From contig NZ_BSFE01000001.1 of NCBI RefSeq assembly GCF_027922185.1, forward strand, positions 248,001-312,000: DNA of 64,000 bases. Direction: 5' to 3'. Positions 14,699 to 22,773 of the stretch are shown one piece after another. This DNA is from Maricaulis virginensis (GTDB taxonomy: Bacteria > Pseudomonadota > Alphaproteobacteria > Caulobacterales > Maricaulaceae). The position numbers and the translations under genes are program-made. The first letter of the stretch is position 1; each line of letters begins with the position of its first letter. The notes beneath the pieces were generated by a model. It had not been told where the DNA came from and made no database searches. It saw nothing but the letters and a program-made list of their open reading frames with translations.

Positions 14699-16324
14699 CT
14701 AGACCTGTCCCGAAGATGAGCGTGCCCGGGAGAGGTAGCGGGCGACGAAGATCATGGGAAGCAGGGCGACCAGCGGAATGAGGAGCGAGGGCAGCGCCGC
14801 CTCGCCCAGGCGTTCGTCGCTGGCGTAATTGTGGGCGATGATGGCGAGCGTGTCGTAATTGAAGGGGCGCAGGATCATCGTCGCCGGCAATTCCTTGAGC
14901 ACTTCGACAAAGACCAGCAGGCCCGCCGAGGTAACGCCCGCGGCGATCAGCGGCCAGTGGACGCGGCGCACGGTCTCGCCCCGCGTGGCGCCCAGCGTGC
15001 GTGCGGCCCCGTCCAGCGCCGGCGTGACGCGGGCGAGGGCGGCTTCGGACGGTCCGATCGCGGCAGCCGCAAAGCGCGAGAGATAGGCGAAGATCAGGGC
15101 TGCGGCGCCGCCGGTCAGCAGGACGGGGAAGACCTCGCCGGTCAGGCTTTCCCAGGCCGGGTCGATCAGCGCCTGGGTGCCCGACAGGATGGCGATCACG
15201 CCCACCGCCGCCACGGCGCCGGGCACGGCATAGCCCAGACCCGCCGCGCGCGCCGAGACGGTGGCGATGAAGGTCCGGCCGCGCAGGGCATAGGCGGTCG
15301 ACAGGCCCAGGCCGGCCGCCAGCACGGCGCTGATCGCGGCGAGGGTGAGGCTGTGCCAGCTGGCGGGCAGGAGGTTGGGGGCGGGCTGTTCGTTCAGCGC
15401 CAGCCAGCCCAGACGCGCCAGCGGGACGATCAGGCCCAAAGCGAGCGGGACGAGGCAGGCGAGGGCCGCGGCGAGGCCCTGGGTCCGCGAGAGATGGAAG
15501 CGCGGCGCCGGACGGTGGCGTCCCGAGGCGGCGTGCGAGCGCGCACGGCTGCGCTGGGCGCGTTCCAGGCCGAACACGATCAGCGCGACGGCGACCAGGA
15601 TGAGGGAGAGGCGGGCCGCATCGACCAGCGATCCTGCCCCGCTCCAGGCGCGCACCAGCCCGATCGAGAGCGTCGGCGCGCCGAGATAGGAGACGGTGCC
15701 ATAGTCCGCCAGGCTTTCCATCATCACCAGGGCAAGCCCGGCGGCCAGGGCCGGCCGCGCCATCGGCAGCGAGGTGCGGGCAAAGGCGCTGAACGGTCCC
15801 GCGCCCAGCGTGCGGGCGGCGTTGTAGGCGTCGGCGGACTGGCCGGTAAACGTGTCGCGCGCCAGCAGGTAGACATAAGGATAGAGCACGAGGGCGAACA
15901 TCAGCCCCGCCCCCCAGGCGCCGCGCACGGTGGGGAAGAGCCCGGCCGTGGCTGCGTGCAGCGGTCCGCCGGCCTGGCTGAGATCGAGCCAGGCATAGGC
16001 CGCGACATAGGCCGGCACCGCCAGCGGCAGGATCAGCACCCAGCTGAACAGGGCGCGTCCGGGAAACTCGGTCCTTGCCACCAGCCAGCCCAGCACCGTG
16101 CCGATCAGCCCGGCACCGCCCGCCGCGATCGCCGCAACGAGGGCGGAATTGACCAGATAGACAGGCAGGCGCGTGCGCGCGAGGTGGGCGAGATAGTCGC
16201 CCGTCTCACCGGTCACGGCGATCCAGGCGACGGCAAACACCGGCGCTGCACAGACCAGGGCTGCCAGGATCGCGAGCGCGGTCGCGCGATCCGGCAGCCG
16301 GCCGCCCTGGCTGGCTGGCGTCAC
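14699..16324 (-). CDS. fbpB: Ferric-iron ABC transporter permease (fused two-domain)
   Basis: Inner-membrane permease of 541 aa with about twelve hydrophobic segments in two repeated halves, as in FbpB/SfuB. Each half carries an EAA-type coupling loop: YNAARTLGAGPFSAFARTSLPMARPALAAG near residue 165-195 and GAARTLGATRGETVRRVHWPLIAAG near 445-470. These contact the ATPase. It forms the channel through which iron delivered by the binding protein enters the cytoplasm. The start ATG overlaps the stop of fbpA by 4 bp, showing translational coupling. Confidence 0.92.
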   Translation of the reverse strand: MTPASQGGRLPDRATALAILAALVCAAPVFAVAWIAVTGETGDYLAHLARTRLPVYLVNSALVAAIAAGGAGLIGTVLGWLVARTEFPGRALFSWVLILPLAVPAYVAAYAWLDLSQAGGPLHAATAGLFPTVRGAWGAGLMFALVLYPYVYLLARDTFTGQSADAYNAARTLGAGPFSAFARTSLPMARPALAAGLALVMMESLADYGTVSYLGAPTLSIGLVRAWSGAGSLVDAARLSLILVAVALIVFGLERAQRSRARSHAASGRHRPAPRFHLSRTQGLAAALACLVPLALGLIVPLARLGWLALNEQPAPNLLPASWHSLTLAAISAVLAAGLGLSTAYALRGRTFIATVSARAAGLGYAVPGAVAAVGVIAILSGTQALIDPAWESLTGEVFPVLLTGGAAALIFAYLSRFAAAAIGPSEAALARVTPALDGAARTLGATRGETVRRVHWPLIAAGVTSAGLLVFVEVLKELPATMILRPFNYDTLAIIAHNYASDERLGEAALPSLLIPLVALLPMIFVARYLSRARSSSGQV

Positions 16325-17382
16325 TGCCAGCCGACGCGGTCGAAGATGCGCTGGGCGGTGGCGTTGTGGTCGCCCAGTTCGGAGACATTGCGGCTGTCGG
16401 CGACGAAGGGCATCACGGCGTCCAGACGCTCATTCTCCCATTCCACACCCTCGACGACCGGGATTTCATTGGTCATCTCGGCGAACATGCGCTGGGCCTC
16501 GTCCGACAGGAAGAAGGCGATCAGCGCGCGGGCCTCCTCCGGATGCGGCGCGTTCACGGCGATGCCGGCCCCGGAGATGTTCACATGGGCGCCGGAGGTT
16601 TCCTGGTTCGGGAAGAACAGGGTGACGGCCTCGGCCGCGGCGCGATTGGCGGCCTCGCCGGAATTCTGCATCAGCAGGTAGTAGTAATGATTCGTGATCG
16701 CGATGTCGCAATCGCCGGCGGCCACGCCGATGATCTGCGTGATGTCGCCGCCCTGGGGCGGGCGGGCCATGTTGGCGACGATGCCGGCGGCCCAGGCCTC
16801 GGCCTCGGCCTCGCCCAGGCGCGCGACCATGGAGGCGAGCAGGGACTGGTTATAGGCATTGCCGCTCTCGCGCACACAGATCCGGCCTTCCCAGCGCGGA
16901 TCGGCGAGATCCTCATAGGTGGAGACCTCATCCGGCTGGACGCGCTGGTTTGAATAGGCCAGCACGCGGGCACGCTTGGCGATGGCGATCCAGTAGCCGT
17001 CCGGGTCGATCAGATTATCGGCGATCTCCGGCGTGAATCCGGCAAAATCGCTCTGCGCGAACAGGCCGGCTTCCTCGGCGCGGTGCAGGCGGGCGGCGTC
17101 GACCGTGATGATGACGTCGGCCGGGCTGCGCGGACCGTCGGCGCGCACGCGCTCGATCAGCTGGTCGCCGCTGGCCTCGATCAGGTTGACCTCGATGCCG
17201 GTCTGCTCGGTGAAGGCCGCATAGATCGCCGCGTCGCTGCGATAGTGGCGCGCGCTGTAGACATTCACCACGCGCGGCGCATCGGCCTGTTCGCTGCCGG
17301 CACCGGCAGTGGTGTCAGGCTGGGAGCAGGCAGCGGCGAGGACGCTGAGCGCGCCGGCGGCCAGGAGCTTGGCATAATTCAT
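16321..17382 (-). CDS. fbpA: Ferric-iron ABC transporter substrate-binding lipoprotein
   Basis: Periplasmic iron-binding component, 353 aa. Residues 1-19 form a lipoprotein signal ending in the lipobox LAAAC, so the mature protein is probably tethered through C19, unlike soluble Neisseria FbpA. The mature chain opens with the family phrase VNVYSARHY and includes the NHYYYLLM segment, where adjacent tyrosines bind Fe(III) in this family. The hinge strands and the NxSGAGI region also fit. It is the first gene of the iron operon. A 19-bp perfect palindrome resembling a Fur site lies about 40 bp upstream, which points to iron-responsive control. Confidence 0.92.
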   Translation of the reverse strand: MNYAKLLAAGALSVLAAACSQPDTTAGAGSEQADAPRVVNVYSARHYRSDAAIYAAFTEQTGIEVNLIEASGDQLIERVRADGPRSPADVIITVDAARLHRAEEAGLFAQSDFAGFTPEIADNLIDPDGYWIAIAKRARVLAYSNQRVQPDEVSTYEDLADPRWEGRICVRESGNAYNQSLLASMVARLGEAEAEAWAAGIVANMARPPQGGDITQIIGVAAGDCDIAITNHYYYLLMQNSGEAANRAAAEAVTLFFPNQETSGAHVNISGAGIAVNAPHPEEARALIAFFLSDEAQRMFAEMTNEIPVVEGVEWENERLDAVMPFVADSRNVSELGDHNATAQRIFDRVGWQ

Positions 17383-17423
17383 GAGTCACCCGTTTTCCTT
17401 GCAGTCTCCGCATCCCTGCCACT

Positions 17424-17442
17424 CTTGCGAATGTTTCGCAAG
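17424..17442 (-). promoter_or_regulatory. 19-bp palindrome upstream of fbpA, probable Fur-type operator
   Basis: CTTGCGAA, 3 nt, TTCGCAAG forms a perfect 8-3-8 inverted repeat, centred about 50 bp upstream of the fbpA start codon. The sequence resembles TTGCGAAT/ATTCGCAA-type Fur sites seen before iron genes in alphaproteobacteria. Position and operon function make iron repression by Fur the simplest reading. Confidence 0.6.
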
Positions 17443-17608
17443 TTATTGCCGCAGGAAACCGGTGCGGTGGGGTGACGCAGGGGGGAGGGGTTGGGGTGTC
17501 GAGCGTGTCGCGGGCAGTCCTCCTTCGCTGAAGCTTCGGAGGACAGGCCGCTTCGCCCGGGGTGCGCGCTGCGGGTGGCTTGCCACCCGAAGCCCGCAGG
17601 GCGAAGGG

Positions 17609-17683
17609 TGGTGGGCGATACTGGGATTGAACCAGTGACCCCCTCGGTGTGAACGAGGTGCTCTCCCGCTGAGCTAATCGCCC
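17609..17683 (-). tRNA. tRNA-Val (CAC)
   Basis: Complete cloverleaf with encoded CCA (17609-17611). The acceptor GGGCGAT pairs with ATCGCCC. The D arm is GCTC/GAGC. The anticodon stem CCTCG/CGAGG encloses TTCACAC, giving anticodon CAC. The T arm is ACTGG-TTCAATC-CCAGT. It reads GTG codons. It is transcribed on the minus strand towards a hairpin-rich repeat at about 17515-17600. Confidence 0.97.
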
Positions 17684-17936
17684 GATCCATAGTCGGAGGG
17701 CGCCGTATAAGCAGGCTCTTGGCGCCGGTCAACTACATGTGGAAGTTGAAGTGCAGATCGGATACGCCGCGGGTGCGACAACTTGCCACACCGTCATGGT
17801 CTCGTCATAAGCGCCGGGCCCATATATCAGCCTGCCCCAAGCTGGGTTCGGGGCCACTGCGGCCCGTCCTGTCAATCACTCGATTGGACACAATTCCCGG
17901 CCGAGGGAAGCTTCGGTCGACTAGGAGGTTTTGTTA

Positions 17937-18155
17937 ATGAGCAACGATCTGTGCACGCCCGAAGGCGCTCGCCGTCTCAAAGCGCGAATTGAAGCCTACT
18001 GGGCCGAGCGCGGCTATGATGTAAGTGTCGACCTCGTCGAAGCCGGTTTCATGCCGGCCATGCGCTCCGCGCGTACCGACGTCCGGTCCAACCTCGTCAA
18101 CGGCATGCCGACCCGTCCGGCCAACGATACCGGTCGCGAGCGTCGCACGGCGTAA
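17937..18155 (+). CDS. Small conserved alphaproteobacterial protein, 72 aa
   Basis: I do not recognise a function. The ATG at 17937 follows an ideal AGGAGG (17923-17928). The protein opens MSNDLCTPEGARRLKARIEAYW, then GYDVSVDLVEAGFMPAMRSARTDVRSN, and has no signal or membrane segment. The first half is a charged helix. The middle has a compact strand-turn, and the tail is polar. A 250-bp leader separates it from tRNA-Val. The strong translation signal and ordered sequence support a real, probably abundant protein. I believe similar small proteins occur across related alphaproteobacteria, but cannot check. Confidence 0.75.
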   Translation: MSNDLCTPEGARRLKARIEAYWAERGYDVSVDLVEAGFMPAMRSARTDVRSNLVNGMPTRPANDTGRERRTA

Positions 18156-18854
18156 TCAGCTGGCGCGCTGCCAGATCTCGGCCAGCGCCCGCGGTACATC
18201 GCCAAATGCATGAAGAACCCGGTCGGCTCCCAGCGAGCCGGCCGGGTTTTCGCTGTAGCCATAGCTCATCACGATGACGGGCAGGCCCGCCGCCCGCGCC
18301 GAGCCGACATCCGGCGCGCTGTCGCCGATCAGGGCCGCCCGCGCAAAGTCCGCACCCAGAGAATCACGCAGATGCGCCGCATCCGGCTTCTTCGCCGTGG
18401 TGCGCTCCGGCCCGATAATCCGCTCGAAATAGTCCGCCAGCCCCAGTTCCGCGATCAGAAGATCGGACAGGACAGAGGGCTTGTTGGTGCACACCGACAG
18501 GCGCGCGCCGGCGTCCTTCAGCCAGGCCAGCGTCTCCTCGACGCCGGGAAAGGCCCGGCTCTCGGCGGCGACATCGGTCTTGTAGATCTCGATGAATTCC
18601 GCCACCAGCGCGTCGCCGTCCTGCATCTCGGCCCCGCCGCGGGCATGGGCGCGTTCCAGCAGCACGCGCGCGCCGCGGCCGACCATGGCCCGCACGTCCG
18701 CCAGCGGCACGGCCGGCAGGCCGCGCGGCACGATCACGGCGTTGAGGGCGCGCACCAGATCGGGTGCGGTGTCGACCAGCGTGCCGTCGAGGTCGAAGGC
18801 AATCGCGGCATTGTCGAACAGGGCGGCCTGGCCTGTCTCCAGCATGATCTGCAT
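18156..18854 (-). CDS. gph: Phosphoglycolate phosphatase-like HAD hydrolase
   Basis: HAD-superfamily phosphatase of 232 aa, probably dephosphorylating 2-phosphoglycolate formed in DNA repair or metabolism. Motif I is FDLDGTLVDTAPDL (nucleophile and acid aspartates) near residue 20, motif II is VCTNKP, motif III the KKP lysine, and motif IV GDSAPDVGSARAAG. The cap domain of about 60 residues after motif I is of the GPH type. Starts at 18854 and 18845 are both possible; GAGGGG and AGAAGG respectively lie at good spacing. The much longer open frame upstream is antisense to glmU and not real. The gene is divergent from glmU. Confidence 0.88.
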   Translation of the reverse strand: MQIMLETGQAALFDNAAIAFDLDGTLVDTAPDLVRALNAVIVPRGLPAVPLADVRAMVGRGARVLLERAHARGGAEMQDGDALVAEFIEIYKTDVAAESRAFPGVEETLAWLKDAGARLSVCTNKPSVLSDLLIAELGLADYFERIIGPERTTAKKPDAAHLRDSLGADFARAALIGDSAPDVGSARAAGLPVIVMSYGYSENPAGSLGADRVLHAFGDVPRALAEIWQRAS

Positions 18855-18956
18855 CCTTCTGCCCCTCACGGGCTCGCAAGCATGGTTACGTGCCCCGGCC
18901 CGATAGGCTATAGCGCCTGACAGACACAGGTGCAGATTCTCGCGACAGGACGATCC

Positions 18957-20312
18957 ATGTCTCATTCCCGTGCCGCCATCATTCTCGCTGCCGGTCAGGG
19001 CACGCGGATGAAGTCCAAGACGGTCAAGGTGCTCCACAGCGTCGGCGGACGGCCGATGCTGGACTGGTCGGTCGACCTGGCGCGCAAGAGCGGGGCGGAC
19101 CGGATCGTCACTGTTTACGGCGCGCATTCCCCGGCCGTGAAGACCGCCGCCGAGGCGCTGGGCACGCAGACCGCGCTGCAGGATCCGCCCAAGGGCACCG
19201 GCCACGCCGTGCTGGCCGCGCGCGAGGCGCTGGCGGATGTCGAGGGTGCGGCGATCGTGCTCTATGCCGACACGCCGCTGATCACGCCTCAAACCGTGGC
19301 GAAGGTCTTCGCCGCTCTGGAAGACGGCGCCTCGGTCGCCGTGCTCGGCTTCGAGCCGGAGGATCCGGCCGCCTATGGACGCCTGATCACGGATGGCGCG
19401 GGCAATCTCGACCGCATCGTCGAGTACAAGGATGCCAGCGAGGCCGAACGCGCCGTGCGCCTGGTCAATTCCGGCGTGCTGGCTGCCCCGGCGCCGCTGC
19501 TGCTGGAATTGCTGGCCGAGGTCGGCAACGACAATGCCAATGGCGAATACTATCTCACCGATGTCGTGGGCCTGGCCCGCGGACGCGGTCTGAAAGCCGT
19601 CGTGGTGAAGGCCGATCCGGGCGAAGTGCTGGGCGTGAATTCGCGCGGCGACCTGGCCGGGGCCGAGGCCGCCTTCCAGGCCCGCATGCGCAAACAGGCC
19701 ATGGCGGACGGGGTGACGCTGATCGCGCCGGAGACGGTGTTCTTCTCCCACGACACGCAGATCGCCCGCGATGTGATCGTCGAGCCGAATGTCGTTTTCG
19801 GCCCCGGTGTGACGATCGGCGAGGACGCCGTCATCCATGCCTTCTCGCATCTGGAAGGGGCCAGCGTGGCGCAGGGCGCCAGTGTCGGCCCCTATGCCCG
19901 CCTGCGTCCCGGCGCCGAGCTGGGGGCCGGTGCCAAGGTCGGCAATTTCGTGGAAGTGAAAAAGTCGCAGCTGGGCGAGGGCGCCAAGGTCTCGCATCTC
20001 ACCTATATCGGAGATGCGAGCATCGGCGCGAACGCCAATATCGGAGCGGGCACGATTACCTGTAATTACGACGGATACGACAAGCACCGCACCGTGGTGG
20101 GCGAGGGGGCCTTTATCGGCTCCAATACCTGCCTGGTGGCGCCCGTCACCGTCGGCGCCGGCGCCTTTACCGGCACCGGGACCATCGTGACCGAGAATGT
20201 GGAGGCGGATGCGCTGGCCCTTGCGCGCACGCCGATGACCACCAAATCCGGGTGGGCGGCCCGCTTCCGCGCCGCCAAGGAAGCCCGCAAGGCCAAGAAG
20301 GAGAGCCTGTGA
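18957..20312 (+). CDS. glmU: Bifunctional UDP-N-acetylglucosamine pyrophosphorylase / glucosamine-1-phosphate acetyltransferase
   Basis: Makes UDP-GlcNAc for peptidoglycan and lipopolysaccharide, 451 aa. The N-terminal nucleotidyltransferase domain (to about residue 230) starts with IILAAGQGTRMKS and has YADTPL and NGEYYLTD. The C-terminal left-handed beta-helix (about 250-440) contains many hexapeptide repeats, the VGNFVEVKKSQLGEG block, HLTYIGD and NYDGYDKHRT, which form the acetyl-CoA and glucosamine-1-phosphate sites. Its stop shares one base with the start of gabD (TGATG), so translation of the pair is coupled. Confidence 0.96.
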   Translation: MSHSRAAIILAAGQGTRMKSKTVKVLHSVGGRPMLDWSVDLARKSGADRIVTVYGAHSPAVKTAAEALGTQTALQDPPKGTGHAVLAAREALADVEGAAIVLYADTPLITPQTVAKVFAALEDGASVAVLGFEPEDPAAYGRLITDGAGNLDRIVEYKDASEAERAVRLVNSGVLAAPAPLLLELLAEVGNDNANGEYYLTDVVGLARGRGLKAVVVKADPGEVLGVNSRGDLAGAEAAFQARMRKQAMADGVTLIAPETVFFSHDTQIARDVIVEPNVVFGPGVTIGEDAVIHAFSHLEGASVAQGASVGPYARLRPGAELGAGAKVGNFVEVKKSQLGEGAKVSHLTYIGDASIGANANIGAGTITCNYDGYDKHRTVVGEGAFIGSNTCLVAPVTVGAGAFTGTGTIVTENVEADALALARTPMTTKSGWAARFRAAKEARKAKKESL

Positions 20313-21799
20313 TGACCGTAATCGACCGCCCCGAAACCGTCTCGGACCGCCTGACGGACAAGAGCCTCTTCCGCAGCGAGAGCTTTATCGGCGGCGAGTG
20401 GGTGGCTGGTGCGTCCAGTTTCGAGGTCACCAATCCGGCCAACAACCAGGTCATTGCCGAAGTCGGCGATGTCGGCGAGGCCGGTGCCCGCCAGGCGGTC
20501 GCCAGGGCCGCGGAAGCCTTCGAGACCTGGAAAAAGGTCTCGCCCTTCGAGCGCGCCAAGCTGCTGATGAAGTGGTACGATCTCATCCTTGCCAACCAGT
20601 CCGACCTGGCCAAGCTGATCACGCTGGAAATGGGCAAGACCTATCGCGAGGCGATGGGCGAGGTGGTCTATGGCGCCGGCTTCATCGAATGGTCGGCCGA
20701 AGAGGCCAAGCGCATCCATGGTGAAACGCTTGCCACGCCCTTCCCGGGCTCGCGCGGCTGGACGATCCGCCAGCCGGTCGGCGTGGTCGGCTGTATCACG
20801 CCGTGGAATTTCCCCAATGCCATGATCACCCGCAAGTGTGCGCCCGCCCTGGCGGCCGGCTGCACCATGGTGATCAAGCCGGCCCCGGAAACGCCGCTCT
20901 CCGCACTCGCCCTGGCCGAGCTGGCCAAGCGCGCGGGCATCCCCGACGGCGTGTTCAACGTGGTGTGCGGCGACGCCCAGAAGATCGGGCCGGTGCTCAC
21001 CGGTTCGCCCGAAGTGCGCATGATCGGCTTCACCGGCTCGACCCAGGTGGGCAAGCTGCTGATGCGCCAGGCTGCCGACGGTGTGAAGCGCGTCGCCCTG
21101 GAGCTGGGCGGCAATGCACCCTTTATCGTCATGGACGATGCCGATATCGAGAAGGCGGCCGATGGCGTGATCGCCTCGAAATTCCGCGTTTCCGGCCAGA
21201 CCTGCGTCTCGGCCAACCGGATCATCGCCCAGCCGGCGATTGCCGACAAACTCGTCGCGGCGCTGGAAGCGCGCGTGTCCAAGCTGAAGGCGGGTGACGG
21301 TTTCGCCGATGACAGCGATCTGGGCCCGCTGGTGCACATGGAAGCGGTGACCCGCGTCGACAAGCTGGTGCAGCAGGCCCGCGAGGCCGGTGCCCGCATC
21401 GTCACCGGCGGCAAGCGCCTGGACGGCGAGCTGGGCGGGGCTTTCTATGCGCCAACCCTGATCGATGGCGGCGACCCGAAAATGGATGTTGCCTGCAACG
21501 AGATCTTCGGCCCGGTTGCCTCGGTCTACCGCGTCGAGAGCGAAGCCGACATCATCAAGCTGGCCAATGACACGCCCTACGGGCTGGCGGCCTATATCTA
21601 CACCCAGGACGTCAACCGCGTGCACCGGCTCACCGAAGGCATCGAGTACGGCATGATCGGCGTCAATGCGCCGATGGTCGGTGCCGCCTCCACCCCGTTC
21701 GGCGGGGTGAAGGAAAGCGGCATCGGCCGCGAAGGCGGCAAGTGGGGCGTGGAAGAGTTCACCGAGCTGAAATACGTGCTGCTCGGCGGGGTTGGCTGA
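20312..21799 (+). CDS. gabD: NAD(P)-dependent succinate-semialdehyde dehydrogenase
   Basis: Aldehyde dehydrogenase of 495 aa that oxidises succinate semialdehyde to succinate at the end of GABA breakdown. The ALDH core is complete: TPWNFPNAMITRK and KPAPETPLSA cofactor region, GFTGSTQVGK, catalytic glutamate in VALELGGNAPF and nucleophilic cysteine in SGQTCVSANR. The C-terminal NAPMVGAASTPFGGVKESGIGREGG phrase is the form found in GabD-type enzymes. The ATG at 20312 overlaps the glmU stop. The last base overlaps the rpiA start, so glmU-gabD-rpiA form one tightly packed operon. Confidence 0.92.
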   Translation: MTVIDRPETVSDRLTDKSLFRSESFIGGEWVAGASSFEVTNPANNQVIAEVGDVGEAGARQAVARAAEAFETWKKVSPFERAKLLMKWYDLILANQSDLAKLITLEMGKTYREAMGEVVYGAGFIEWSAEEAKRIHGETLATPFPGSRGWTIRQPVGVVGCITPWNFPNAMITRKCAPALAAGCTMVIKPAPETPLSALALAELAKRAGIPDGVFNVVCGDAQKIGPVLTGSPEVRMIGFTGSTQVGKLLMRQAADGVKRVALELGGNAPFIVMDDADIEKAADGVIASKFRVSGQTCVSANRIIAQPAIADKLVAALEARVSKLKAGDGFADDSDLGPLVHMEAVTRVDKLVQQAREAGARIVTGGKRLDGELGGAFYAPTLIDGGDPKMDVACNEIFGPVASVYRVESEADIIKLANDTPYGLAAYIYTQDVNRVHRLTEGIEYGMIGVNAPMVGAASTPFGGVKESGIGREGGKWGVEEFTELKYVLLGGVG

Positions 21800-22500
21800 T
21801 GGGCGCAGAACGCCAGAAGGCCCATGCCGCTGCGGCGGCGCTGGGTTATGTCGAGAGCGGCATGACGCTGGGGCTGGGCTCCGGCTCGACGGCGGAGATT
21901 TTCCTGCGCCTGCTGGGCGAGCGCATCAAGGATGGGCTCGATGTGCGCGGCGTGCCGACTTCGCAGCGCACCGCCGAGGTGGCGCGCGAGAACGGCGTGC
22001 CGCTGATCGAGGTCGACCATGTCGACCATCTCGCCGTCACCATTGACGGGGCTGACGAGGTCGACGGACGCTTCCAGCTGATCAAGGGCGGCGGCGCCTG
22101 CCTCTTGCGCGAGAAGATCATCGCCCACGCCTCCGACCTGATGGTGGTCATGGTCGACGAGAGCAAGCTGGTCGACACGCTGGGCAAATTCCCGCTGCCG
22201 GTCGAGGTCGATCCGTTCGGCTTCTCGCTGACCGCCAAGCAGATCTATGACGCGCTGAAGAAGGCCGGTGTGAACGCGCCGGATGTGCAATTGCGCCGCA
22301 AGGGTGACGGTCTGGCCCCTTTGATCACGGATGGCGGTCACTACATTCTCGACTGCGCCTGCGGCGCCATCCCCGACGCGGCCCTGGCCGACCGGTATCT
22401 CAAGGAGATCCCGGGTGTCGTCGAACACGGTCTCTTCCTGGGCCTCGCCCGGGTGGTGATCGTCGGCGAGGACAGCGAAGCACGGGTGATGGAGCTGTAG
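21799..22500 (+). CDS. rpiA: Ribose-5-phosphate isomerase A
   Basis: Interconverts ribose-5-phosphate and ribulose-5-phosphate in the pentose-phosphate pathway, 233 aa. Family motifs are GLGSGSTAEIF near residue 26, the PTSQRT segment, TIDGADEVD with the catalytic aspartates near residue 80, KGGGACLLREKI with the active lysine and glutamate, and VDESKLV. Start ATG overlaps the gabD stop (TGATG). It is followed by a 160-bp palindromic repeat before gor. Confidence 0.95.
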   Translation: MGAERQKAHAAAAALGYVESGMTLGLGSGSTAEIFLRLLGERIKDGLDVRGVPTSQRTAEVARENGVPLIEVDHVDHLAVTIDGADEVDGRFQLIKGGGACLLREKIIAHASDLMVVMVDESKLVDTLGKFPLPVEVDPFGFSLTAKQIYDALKKAGVNAPDVQLRRKGDGLAPLITDGGHYILDCACGAIPDAALADRYLKEIPGVVEHGLFLGLARVVIVGEDSEARVMEL

Positions 22501-22518
22501 GTCATCCATTGATGCGTT

Positions 22519-22683
22519 GTCATCCCGGCCGAATGCCCCGCGAAAGCGGGGCGCAGAGCCGGGACCCATACGCATCGATGCTGGCCGAAAGCAGGCTCGG
22601 CTTTGGCGGAAGCTGGTTTCACACCGGGATTATGGGTCCCGGATCTACGCCCGGCTCAAGGCCGGGCATGCGTCCGGGATGAC
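22519..22683. repeat. Interspersed palindromic repeat, GTCATCCC family, copy 1
   Basis: Begins GTCATCCCGG and ends CCGGGATGAC, giving inverted ends about 145 bp apart with internal hairpins (CCCCGCGAAAGCGGGG, CCCGGCTCAAGGCCGGG). Similar units lie at 25611, 45878 and 51970. It fills the rpiA-gor gap. Confidence 0.75.
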
Positions 22684-22773
22684 AGACATTGCCGGTCGTC
22701 AAACAGACGGTCGCAGACACAACAGATCGGGGCACAGCGCCCCGGATGGACAGCAAGACAAGGGCGCTGACCC

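Noticed and set aside
18156..20087. A very long minus-strand open frame (over 600 codons) covering glmU.
   Set aside because: Only its last 232 codons (gph) show family motifs; the rest is antisense to glmU and owes its openness to high GC codon bias.
22519..22683. The GTCATCCC repeats as a CRISPR array.
   Set aside because: They are single palindromic units far apart, without regular spacers and without cas genes anywhere in the window.
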